Source of the DNA: an uncultured bacterium
GTDB taxonomy: Bacteria > DRYD01
DNA length: 13,633 nt
Direction of reading: 5' to 3'
Assembly: GCA_937927985.1 (NCBI GenBank)
Contig: CALFWH010000049.1
Coordinates: 1 to 13,633, forward strand
This document shows, piece by piece, positions 1-6,461 of the stretch. Position numbers and translations under genes: made by a program. The notes under the pieces were generated by a model. That model saw nothing but the letters and a program-made list of their open reading frames with translations. It ran no database searches and had not been told where the DNA came from. Position 1 is the first letter of the stretch, and each line of letters begins with the position of its first letter.

Positions 1-395
1 TTTTTTGAATTTTGGAGAATATTTTTTATTATTTCTAATTTATCTTCTTCATCTATTATGTTTATTTTATTTTGGAGTTTATATTGTGAGGTAGATATGG
101 GGATGATTTCTTTTAGCAATTTTATTATTACAGAGTGAAAGGTACCTATGTAGGGAAGAGAAGTATTTGTTGTTTGTTTTATTCTTTTTTGCATTTCTTC
201 TGCAGCCTTATTTGTAAATGTTAGTATTAAAATTTCTTCAGGTTTATAGTTAAGGTGGGTTAGAAGGAATAGGGTTTTATATGTTATTACGGTAGTTTTA
301 CCAGTGCCTGGTCCAGCAAGTATCAAATGTGGTCCTTCACTACTTTTAACTGCCTCTAATTGAAATTCATTTAGTGAGTTTATAAGAGTTATCAT
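1..395 (-). CDS. UvrD/PcrA/Rep-type superfamily 1 DNA helicase, N-terminal part (runs off left edge)
   Basis: Read on the minus strand from an ATG at 395-393, the frame stays open to the window edge (131 codons). It begins MITLINSLNEFQLEAV, the Q-motif region of superfamily 1A helicases. It continues with Walker A GPGTGKTT (residues 28-35), motif Ia LTFTNKAAEEM (58-68) and the GTFHS motif (84-88). These are the ATP-binding and first DNA-contacting elements of the 1A domain of UvrD/PcrA/Rep helicases, which unwind DNA in repair and replication restart. About a fifth of a normal-length protein is visible, so UvrD, PcrA and Rep cannot be told apart. No Shine-Dalgarno sequence is obvious before the ATG. 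The gene is divergent from the DedA gene, with about 120 bp between the two starts. Confidence 0.95.
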   Translation of the reverse strand, partial: MITLINSLNEFQLEAVKSSEGPHLILAGPGTGKTTVITYKTLFLLTHLNYKPEEILILTFTNKAAEEMQKRIKQTTNTSLPYIGTFHSVIIKLLKEIIPISTSQYKLQNKINIIDEEDKLEIIKNILQNSK

Positions 396-464
396 GGATA
401 TTTTTTTATCTATTATTCTAGATCTATTTTCTAGATATTTATTTTAGTTTAATTTGTTTTAGAT

Positions 465-493
465 TTGTCCTTTTCATTAGAAGGTAATAATAT
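465..493 (+). promoter_or_regulatory. Possible sigma-70-type promoter for the dedA gene
   Basis: TTGTCC at 465-470 and TAATAT at 488-493 are separated by 17 bp, each matching 4 of 6 consensus positions. Transcription would start near 500, leaving about 16 nt before the ATG at 516. In DNA this AT-rich such matches arise often by chance, so this is only a candidate. Confidence 0.3.
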
Positions 494-515
494 TTTTTTG
501 AGAAAAAAAATAAAT

Positions 516-1139
516 ATGGAAAATAGTAGTATATTAGAGTTAGTAAATTTTTATATAAAGGTTGGAGGATTACCTCTTGTTTTTCTTATTATTTTTATAG
601 AAACAGGTATATTTTTAGGATTTTTTTTACCTGGTGATTCATTACTTTTTGCTTTAGGTATAATTGCAGCTGCTAAAATAATAGATTTAAAATTTACTAT
701 AATAGGGTGTATTATTGCTGCTATTTTAGGTAACTATTTTGCTTATTTTATGGGGTATTTTTTAGCTGAAAAATTCCTTCAAAAAATATTAAATAAGTAT
801 TCTAAACAAATAGCTAAAACTAAAGAATTTTATAACAGATACGGTTCTTTTGCTATAATTTATGCTAGATTTATTCCTTTTTTTAGGGGGTTTGTACCTT
901 TTGTAGCAGGACTTGTAAAAATGAATTTTTTAATCTATAGTTTATACAATATTTTAAGTGCTTTTATTTGGGTACTTAGCTTAGTTTTATTAGGTTATTT
1001 TCTAGGTGTATCTATACCAAATATAGAAAAGTATGTTCACATAATGATATTAGCGGTGATTATTTTATCTCTTATTCCAGTTTTTTATAAAATTTTAAAG
1101 GAGAGAAATAGGGTTTTAAATAATTCTATTAATGGTTAG
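516..1139 (+). CDS. DedA-family (SNARE-associated/VTT domain) integral membrane protein
   Basis: This 207-residue protein has the DedA hallmarks: an acidic residue followed by FLPGDSLLFALG near residues 38-49, and a second half with RFIPFFRGFVPFVAGLVKM. The latter is the conserved arginine/proline reentrant-loop motif. Hydrophobic stretches before, between and after these motifs fit the usual membrane topology. Family members include undecaprenyl-phosphate and phospholipid transporters important for envelope integrity; which lipid this one moves cannot be read from sequence. I chose the ATG at 516 because hydrophobic DedA sequence follows directly. An in-frame TTG at 465 would add 17 polar residues without homology, and a TTG at 498 lies 12 nt after GAAGGT, so the start is not certain. 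The stop codon is 1 nt before a tRNA gene, which suggests co-transcription. Confidence 0.93.
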   Translation: MENSSILELVNFYIKVGGLPLVFLIIFIETGIFLGFFLPGDSLLFALGIIAAAKIIDLKFTIIGCIIAAILGNYFAYFMGYFLAEKFLQKILNKYSKQIAKTKEFYNRYGSFAIIYARFIPFFRGFVPFVAGLVKMNFLIYSLYNILSAFIWVLSLVLLGYFLGVSIPNIEKYVHIMILAVIILSLIPVFYKILKERNRVLNNSING

Positions 1140-1140
1140 T

Positions 1141-1213
1141 GGGCTGTTAGCTCAATTGGTAGAGCATTGGACTCTTAATCCAAGGGTTGCAGGTTCGAGT
1201 CCTGTACAGCCCA
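1141..1213 (+). tRNA. tRNA-Lys(CUU)
   Basis: A full cloverleaf is visible. The acceptor stem GGGCTGT pairs perfectly with ACAGCCC (1206-1212). The D arm is GCTC/GAGC. The anticodon stem TTGGA/TCCAA encloses loop CTCTTAA with anticodon CTT (lysine), and the T arm GCAGG/CCTGT encloses TTCGAGT. The discriminator base is A1213. The next bases are CTC, so the 3' CCA is not encoded and must be added after transcription. The gene starts one base after the dedA stop and ends ten bases before the feoA ATG, so it most likely lies inside a polycistronic transcript. Confidence 0.98.
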
Positions 1214-1223
1214 CTCCTTTTTG

Positions 1224-1469
1224 ATGAATATCGAAAAAAATAAAGTCTACCGAATAAAAAAAATTACAGAAAATTATCCATTATATATGAATTACGGCCT
1301 AATTGAAGGAAACCTAATAAAAATAATTGATAAAATTTCAACAGGTAAAACAATTTATCTAGAAATAATAGGTTTCAATAGAAAATTAGCTTTATCAGAT
1401 GAATTAATAAATAACATCATCTTAGAAGATGTAAAAAACACAGAATTTACGGATGATAATGAAAAATGA
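1224..1469 (+). CDS. feoA: FeoA, small SH3-like ferrous iron transport protein
   Basis: The 81-residue protein has the normal FeoA length and layout: YRIKKI near the start, then Y..YGLIEGNLIKII, a short hairpin, and GFNRKLALSDELINNIIL near the end, matching the family's G-x-x-[IL]-A-[LI]-x-x-E pattern. FeoA is a cytoplasmic SH3-fold protein that helps the FeoB Fe(II) transporter. The ATG at 1224 is preceded by an in-frame TTG at 1221, and no Shine-Dalgarno sequence exists upstream because the tRNA-Lys gene ends at 1213. The stop codon overlaps the feoB start as ATGA (1466-1469), indicating translational coupling with feoB. The five residues before the stop (DDNEK) are encoded mostly by the first copy of a 13-bp tandem repeat. 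Confidence 0.93.
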   Translation: MNIEKNKVYRIKKITENYPLYMNYGLIEGNLIKIIDKISTGKTIYLEIIGFNRKLALSDELINNIILEDVKNTEFTDDNEK

Positions 1470-1479
1470 TAATGAAAAA
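1454..1479 (+). repeat. 13-bp perfect tandem duplication at the feoA/feoB junction
   Basis: TGATAATGAAAAA occurs at 1454-1466 and again, directly adjacent, at 1467-1479. The feoA stop lies at the start of copy 2, and the feoB start codon begins on the last base of copy 1. Because 13 is not a multiple of three, the duplication puts the two reading frames into the present 4-nt ATGA overlap. Confidence 0.9.
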
Positions 1480-3592
1480 TAGTAAAAATATTGAAATTTA
1501 TCAAGGATGTCAAAATTGTGAATTAACATCTACTAATGTTAGAATTAAAAATTTAAAAAGAACTAAAAAGTTAACAATAGCTTTAGTAGGTCAACCTAAC
1601 AGTGGAAAAAGCACTTTTTTTAACTCATTGTCTAATTATAAAGTAAATACTGCTAATTATCCTGGCACTACTGTTGGATTTAATTCTACCACAATCTATG
1701 TGAAGGATTATCAAGTGGAAATATTGGACTTGCCAGGATTATATTCTCTAAATTACTCCGATTTAGCAGAAAAAATAACTTTTGAGATTTTAACTAATTC
1801 TGACAAATCTTTTAAAATTGACGGTATAATTCAGGTTATCGAAACTGCTTCTCTACCGCATTCTTTACTACTAACCATGGATTTAATAACTCTGGATATT
1901 CCTATAGTTATAGCTCTGAATATGTTTGATGAAGCTAGAATAAAAGGTATAAATGTTAATATTCCTAAGCTACAAGAAATTTTTAATTTGCCAGTTATAC
2001 CTACTATATCTATAAAAGGAGAAAACACTTTTTTAACTGTATTAAAATTAATTGAGCTTATAGAAAAAACAAGAAAAAATCATTCCATTGATTCTCGATC
2101 CAAATTAAGTGAATCAAATAAAGATCAACAAAATTATAAACTACCTGATATGACTAATCAAAAATTAACTTATTATAATGATGAAAAGATAAATAATCTA
2201 CTATATAAAATACATTTTTCTGAAAATGAACTACCTTACATTGTTAAAAACTATAAAGAAATATGGAAAAAATTAATGAAAGATATTTTTCAGAGTACTG
2301 ATTGTCATATTGAGAATTGTAAAGTTATACCTGCTTGTCTAATGAATATAGAAAAAATTGCTCCTAATATGATTTCATTAGCTAATATTAGGGACGAGCT
2401 TTTAAAACTAAAAAGTAATATTATAACTTCTATCTCTTCATTTGTTTTTTCTTTAGGTGAACCTAAACCTACTTTTGATGATTTAGTAGATAAATATGTA
2501 CTGAGTAAAAAATCAGGATATTTTATTCTTTTTGGTATATTTTTTATTGCTTTTTATTTAGCCTATTTTACAGGTAATTTTACAGCTGATAAAATGGAAA
2601 TCATCTTTGGATTTTTTGATAATTATATTAGTAATTTTTCAGAAAATTTAGGTATTTTAAAACCTCTTATTGATGGAATAAAAGATGGTATATTTGGGGG
2701 GATAGGTATAGTTATACCCTATCTTATACCTTTTATTTTTTTCATGAGTTTGCTTGAAGATAGTGGTTATATTCCACGAATGATGTATTTGGTAAATGAT
2801 TTTTTAAAACCTTTTGGTATAACTGCTAGAAGTGTTTTAGGTTTTGTATTGGGATTGGGCTGCAATGTTAGTGCAATAATGAGCTTAAGGGGAGCTATGA
2901 ATAATAATGAAAGAATATTAGCTGGAATGGTTATACCTTTTATTACTTGTTCAGCAAGGACTGTAGTTCTAATGGCTTTAGTTGTTGGTTATTTAGGGGC
3001 TCTTTGGGGAATATTTATGTATATTCTAGCTTTTACTGTAGCTTTCACTATGCTTTTAATTATTAATAAATTTCTAAAATTTAGTATGCAATCTTTTATG
3101 ATTCATATTCCTTCTTATAGATTTCCATCTTTAAAAAATATTCTCTCTAAAGTGTGGTTAAGATTTAAATCTTTTGTTTATAGTGCTTGGCCAGTTTTGA
3201 TACTAGGTACGATAACAATTAACTACATTTCATATTTTCAAATAGATGGATATATTAATTCCTTTCTTTCTTTTTTTACGACTAAATTATTAGGTTTACC
3301 AGATGAAACTGGAATTCCTTTGATATTTGGGATTTTAGCTAAAGAATATGCTTTGGTTATGCTTTTTTCTGCTTTTGGTACCCAAGATATTAAAAGTGTT
3401 ATGACTAATTTACAAATTTTTACATTCTGCGTCTTTATGTTATTATATACTCCTTGTTTATCAACAATTGCTGTACAAACAAGAGAAATAGGGTTAAAGT
3501 ATACAATTTACTCAATAATTCTAAGCTTTTTAAGCGCTACTTTAATCTCTTTTATGTTAAATAAGTTAATTCAAATATGGAAAATTTTATAA
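1466..3592 (+). CDS. feoB: FeoB, GTPase-coupled ferrous iron transporter
   Basis: This 708-residue protein has the FeoB layout. The N-terminal G domain shows G1 GQPNSGKST (residues 42-50), G2 threonines near YPGTTVG (65-71), G3 DLPG (88-91) and G4 NMFD (152-155). A helical linker follows, then a membrane half from about residue 350. The gate motifs are GLGCNVSAIMSLRG (463-476) and PFITCSART (491-499), and LLYTPCLSTIAV lies near the end. It imports Fe(II) across the inner membrane. Oddities: the usual proline in GCNVP is serine (S469), and the second gate reads CSARTVVL instead of the common C[GS]ARLP-type sequence. A CQNC pair (C15, C18) precedes the G domain in an N-terminal extension. The linker between G domain and membrane half (about residues 200-340) is polar and lysine-rich. 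Translation is coupled to feoA by the ATGA overlap. Confidence 0.97.
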   Translation: MIMKNSKNIEIYQGCQNCELTSTNVRIKNLKRTKKLTIALVGQPNSGKSTFFNSLSNYKVNTANYPGTTVGFNSTTIYVKDYQVEILDLPGLYSLNYSDLAEKITFEILTNSDKSFKIDGIIQVIETASLPHSLLLTMDLITLDIPIVIALNMFDEARIKGINVNIPKLQEIFNLPVIPTISIKGENTFLTVLKLIELIEKTRKNHSIDSRSKLSESNKDQQNYKLPDMTNQKLTYYNDEKINNLLYKIHFSENELPYIVKNYKEIWKKLMKDIFQSTDCHIENCKVIPACLMNIEKIAPNMISLANIRDELLKLKSNIITSISSFVFSLGEPKPTFDDLVDKYVLSKKSGYFILFGIFFIAFYLAYFTGNFTADKMEIIFGFFDNYISNFSENLGILKPLIDGIKDGIFGGIGIVIPYLIPFIFFMSLLEDSGYIPRMMYLVNDFLKPFGITARSVLGFVLGLGCNVSAIMSLRGAMNNNERILAGMVIPFITCSARTVVLMALVVGYLGALWGIFMYILAFTVAFTMLLIINKFLKFSMQSFMIHIPSYRFPSLKNILSKVWLRFKSFVYSAWPVLILGTITINYISYFQIDGYINSFLSFFTTKLLGLPDETGIPLIFGILAKEYALVMLFSAFGTQDIKSVMTNLQIFTFCVFMLLYTPCLSTIAVQTREIGLKYTIYSIILSFLSATLISFMLNKLIQIWKIL

Positions 3593-3614
3593 AATTTTAT
3601 AAGATTTTATAAAA
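3581..3614 (+). repeat. Three tandem copies of a 10-bp AT-only unit across the feoB stop
   Basis: AAAATTTTAT occurs at 3581-3590 and 3591-3600, then once as AAGATTTTAT at 3601-3610, followed by AAAA. The feoB stop TAA is at 3590-3592, so copy one encodes the last residues and the others fill the space before the next gene. No hairpin plus T-tract terminator is present, so read-through into the next gene is likely. Confidence 0.85.
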
Positions 3615-3626
3615 CGGAGGTACTCA

Positions 3627-4439
3627 ATGAGAAAAATATTAAAATTCTTATTTATAAAGATAATTTTTGTTTTCTTTATATTTTTTTTAGTCTTTGCTAA
3701 AGATGTAATAACTTTTAGTATAAATCCCTTATACGGAATATTTATTGAATTGGTAGGTAATAATCAGAAATTCGAATACAATATTTTAGCAGATCATTTA
3801 GATCATCATCATTTTGACATAAGTCCAGTAAAAATGAAAAAATTACAACAATCAAAAATTGCTTTTTTCATCGGAACACTGGAATTAGAAGGAAAAATTT
3901 TATTAGCTAAAAAAGATAATCCCCAAAATATTCTAGTATTTAGCAATTATGTTTCATATGATAATGATCCACATTTGTGGGTTTCTGTAAAAAACTTTAT
4001 TAAAATGATTGACACTACTTTTAACTATTTGTACTCGAATAAAAAATTAAAGAATTTAAATAAAAAAGAGCTTTACAATAATTATAAAAAGCTTTATAGT
4101 AAATACGTAAATTTGGATAAAAAACTAACTGAATTTTTCAAAAACAATAGGGATATTCTTATACTTGCTCATCACAATGAATTTTTTTATTTTTCAAGGG
4201 ATTATAACATAAAAATAGAACCAATTTTTAACTATGAATCGGAATTATCAGCTAGAGATCTTGAAAAAATATCTAAAAAACTTAAAACTTATAAAAAGGT
4301 ATACTTGATTCTTCCATCAGATAATGAAAAAAAATTAATTCAATATGTCAAATCTATTAATCCAAATGTTAAATTTATTATTTTTAATAGTAATTCTGTC
4401 GATTTATATAATCAGTTTAAAAATTTTATTCTTGAGTAG
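3627..4439 (+). CDS. ZnuA/TroA-like periplasmic metal-binding protein of an ABC transporter
   Basis: The first 24 residues form a signal peptide (RKILKF, a long Phe/Ile/Val core, then VFA before KD), with no lipobox cysteine. The mature part follows cluster A-I metal-binding proteins. HHHFDISP (residues 60-67) matches the first His ligand and proline, DPHLWVS (114-120) the second His, and AHHNEFFYFSRDY (181-193) the third. SELSARDLEKI (205-215) matches the E-P-S-A-x-D-L segment. An aspartate near the end (D259) could be the fourth ligand. It has 270 residues, slightly short, and lacks the long His-rich loop of many ZnuA proteins. The substrate is probably Zn(II) or Mn(II); sequence alone does not decide. 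A strong Shine-Dalgarno GGAGG (3616-3620) lies 6 nt before the ATG. The ATPase gene follows after 2 nt. Confidence 0.9.
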   Translation: MRKILKFLFIKIIFVFFIFFLVFAKDVITFSINPLYGIFIELVGNNQKFEYNILADHLDHHHFDISPVKMKKLQQSKIAFFIGTLELEGKILLAKKDNPQNILVFSNYVSYDNDPHLWVSVKNFIKMIDTTFNYLYSNKKLKNLNKKELYNNYKKLYSKYVNLDKKLTEFFKNNRDILILAHHNEFFYFSRDYNIKIEPIFNYESELSARDLEKISKKLKTYKKVYLILPSDNEKKLIQYVKSINPNVKFIIFNSNSVDLYNQFKNFILE

Positions 4440-4441
4440 AA

Positions 4442-5149
4442 ATGAATAAAGTTTTGGTATTTCAAGAGGTTTATCTAAGGTATGATAATGAGTATATATT
4501 AGAAAATGTAACCTTTGAAATATATGAAAAAGAAGTTATTGGTATAATTGGTCCTAATGGGGCAGGTAAAACTACTTTAGTAAAACTAATTCTTGGTCTA
4601 ATTACTCCTTCTTTTGGAAAAGTAATACTTTTTGGTAAAAACCCTGTTTTAAGTAGAAGTAAGGTTGGATATTTAGCCCAGTTTTCTACTGTTAATAAAG
4701 ATGTACCCATTACTTGCTATGAATTTGTAAAGTTAGCTTATATTGATAATTATTCAAGGAGAGTAGATAAAAGAGTTACTGAAATTTTGGAAATTTTAGA
4801 TGCTTATAGTTTTAAGGATAAGTTGATTTATGAATTATCTGGAGGACAATTACAAAGAGTACTTTTAGCAAGAGCTCTTGTAAATGATCCCGAAATGCTT
4901 ATCTTAGACGAACCTACTAACTTTATAGATGAAAAAGCTAAACAAAATTTTTACGAAATTATAAAGTCTTTTAAAGATCAAAAAACTATTATCATGGTTA
5001 GTCACGATTTAAATATGGTTACGGATTTTACAGATAGAGTAATATGTTTAAATAGGCAAATTTTCTCATTTTGTAAAATTCAAGATCTAAATCAAAATTT
5101 GGATACAATATATGGAAAGATGTTTAAGTATATTTTACATAAACATTAA
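4442..5149 (+). CDS. Metal-type (ZnuC/MntB-like) ABC transporter ATP-binding protein
   Basis: This 235-residue nucleotide-binding subunit is complete: Walker A GPNGAGKTT (37-45), Q-loop glutamine in YLAQF (Q80), signature LSGGQLQR (132-139), Walker B LILDEP (153-158) and H-loop SHD (H188). The stretch RALVNDPEMLILDEPTNFID is typical of the ABC-3/metal group, and the binding-protein gene lies 2 nt upstream, so it presumably energises metal uptake with that protein. The ZnuB-like membrane subunit expected next to it is not here; the following gene is an unrelated aminotransferase. The Shine-Dalgarno would have to lie within the end of the preceding gene (TTGAGTAGAA is weak), so coupling to the upstream gene is likely. 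Confidence 0.92.
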   Translation: MNKVLVFQEVYLRYDNEYILENVTFEIYEKEVIGIIGPNGAGKTTLVKLILGLITPSFGKVILFGKNPVLSRSKVGYLAQFSTVNKDVPITCYEFVKLAYIDNYSRRVDKRVTEILEILDAYSFKDKLIYELSGGQLQRVLLARALVNDPEMLILDEPTNFIDEKAKQNFYEIIKSFKDQKTIIMVSHDLNMVTDFTDRVICLNRQIFSFCKIQDLNQNLDTIYGKMFKYILHKH

Positions 5150-5170
5150 TAACAAAGTGAAATTAAAGCA

Positions 5171-6322
5171 ATGAATGTATATTTAGATAATGCTAATATA
5201 GGTGAGTTAGAGAAGAAGTATGTTTTAGATGCTTTAGATAGTGGGTTTATATCTACTAGAGGACCGCTTATAAAGATTTTTGAGGATAATTTTGGAAAAT
5301 TCTTGGGAGGGTATGTTGCAGCTACTTATAGTGGTACTGCAGCTTTGCATTTATCTATACTTTATTCTATAAAAAAATACAAAATAGATACTACAAAAAA
5401 AATAGGAGCAATATTACCAGCTATAACTTTTGCAGCTACTAGTCACGCAATCTTATACAATAATTTATACCCAGTTTTTACTGATATAGATCCTTCTACT
5501 TGGAATATCAAAATATCACAAATCCTTGAACTTATAGAGATTTCTAAGAAAAATGGTATAATAGTAAAGTTTGTTATTCCTGTACACTTATATGGTAATC
5601 CTGTGGAAATGGATAAACTTCTTGAGATAGCAAAAGATTATGATTTGATAATAATTGAGGATGCTGCAGAAGCAATAGGTAGTTTTTGGAAAAATAAAAT
5701 GTGTGGTACCTGGAGTAATTTCGGAGCTTTTAGTTTTAATGCTAATAAGGTTATAACTGCTTCTTCAGGTGGAGCTATTTTTTCTCACTCAAAAGAAGAT
5801 ATAGAGTACATAAGATTTTTAACCTTGCAAGCTAGAAACGAATCTAAAGGATATTATCACGAAGACTTAGGATTTAACTACAGAATGACAAATATTGAAG
5901 CTGCAATTATATTAGCTCAATTGGAAAAATTACAGTATTTCCTAAATCTAAAAAAGCAGTTCTTTAACATATACAAAGATAAATTATCAAATTATGTAGA
6001 ATTTCAAAAAACTAATCAATCAGCAACAAGTAATTACTGGCTAATATGTTGTAAATTCAATCACAAAATAAAAATAGAAAAAATAATTGAATATCTTAAT
6101 CAAAAATCTATTCCTACTAGAAGAATATTTTATCCTCTACCTTTAATGGAATTTTATAAACCATTTGTAAAAGAATACCTAGATAACAGTATAGAAAATT
6201 TTTATAAAAATTCATTAGAACTTTATAACTATGGATTATGTTTACCAAGCTCTACAAAGAATGATTTGCAAGCAATTGATTTTGTTGCTCAAAATATCTT
6301 ACAAATACTTAAAAAAACTTAA
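5171..6322 (+). CDS. DegT/DnrJ/EryC1/StrS-family PLP-dependent sugar aminotransferase
   Basis: This 383-residue protein has the fold-type I sugar aminotransferase features: SGTAALHLS (54-62) for phosphate binding, IIEDAAEAIGS (161-171) with D164 facing the PLP nitrogen, and FSFNANK (187-193) with K193 as the PLP Schiff-base lysine. HEDLGFNYRMTNIEAAI, the conserved substrate-side segment, follows. Such enzymes put an amino group on a 4-keto or 3-keto nucleotide sugar for O-antigen, legionaminic/pseudaminic acid, perosamine or glycoprotein glycans. The IEDAAEAIGS and NANKVIT segments look nearest to LegC/perosamine-type enzymes, but the substrate is not decided. SSGG replaces the more common GEGG after the lysine. 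There is a weak ribosome site. The gene starts 21 nt after the ATPase gene, and a sugar nucleotidyltransferase lies two genes on. Confidence 0.95.
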   Translation: MNVYLDNANIGELEKKYVLDALDSGFISTRGPLIKIFEDNFGKFLGGYVAATYSGTAALHLSILYSIKKYKIDTTKKIGAILPAITFAATSHAILYNNLYPVFTDIDPSTWNIKISQILELIEISKKNGIIVKFVIPVHLYGNPVEMDKLLEIAKDYDLIIIEDAAEAIGSFWKNKMCGTWSNFGAFSFNANKVITASSGGAIFSHSKEDIEYIRFLTLQARNESKGYYHEDLGFNYRMTNIEAAIILAQLEKLQYFLNLKKQFFNIYKDKLSNYVEFQKTNQSATSNYWLICCKFNHKIKIEKIIEYLNQKSIPTRRIFYPLPLMEFYKPFVKEYLDNSIENFYKNSLELYNYGLCLPSSTKNDLQAIDFVAQNILQILKKT

Positions 6323-6356
6323 AAATTTATTTTAAAAAGTCTAAAAATTTATTTTA
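6320..6356 (+). repeat. 15-bp direct repeat after the aminotransferase gene
   Basis: TAAAAATTTATTTTA is present at 6320-6334 and 6342-6356, two helical turns (22 bp) apart from start to start. The first copy contains the aminotransferase stop codon. Eight Ts follow at 6359-6366. The repeat could be a protein-binding pair or simply AT-rich drift. Confidence 0.7.
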
Positions 6357-6461
6357 CATTTTTTTTACAAAATTACCAAGTAACTGGCTTATTCTTTTCT
6401 AATCATATAAGCAGGAAATATTATGGAATGAGAGTAAAAATAAATCGGGAGGTAGTTTAGA
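6323..6461 (+). promoter_or_regulatory. Intergenic region likely holding the promoter and leader of the coiled-coil gene
   Basis: This is the longest gap between protein genes on the plus strand in the window (139 bp). After the direct repeat and T-tract it holds GCTTAT (6387-6392) and ATAAGC (6407-6412), an inverted repeat with a 14-nt gap. CATATAA at 6404-6410 is a possible -10, but no good -35 lies 16-18 bp upstream. It ends in a strong Shine-Dalgarno GGGAGGT (6447-6453), 8 nt before the ATG at 6462. A new transcript starting here is inferred from the gap and the strong ribosome site, not from a clear promoter. Confidence 0.4.

Noticed and set aside
411..440. Two TCTAGAT copies between the helicase and dedA genes as an operator
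   Set aside because: The repeat is short, AT-rich and imperfectly spaced, with no known protein pattern; chance is a good explanation.
1218..1222. Five Ts after the tRNA as a terminator
   Set aside because: There is no separate GC-rich hairpin before them, and feoA would then have no room for a promoter.
1454..1480. GATAATG repeats as a Fur-type iron operator
   Set aside because: GATAAT occurs twice as a direct repeat, but the inverted half of a Fur box is missing and the site is inside the operon between feoA and feoB. The coding and overlap explanation is sufficient.
6320..6366. AT-rich repeat plus T-run as a rho-independent terminator
   Set aside because: The two copies are direct, not inverted, and do not form a stable stem.
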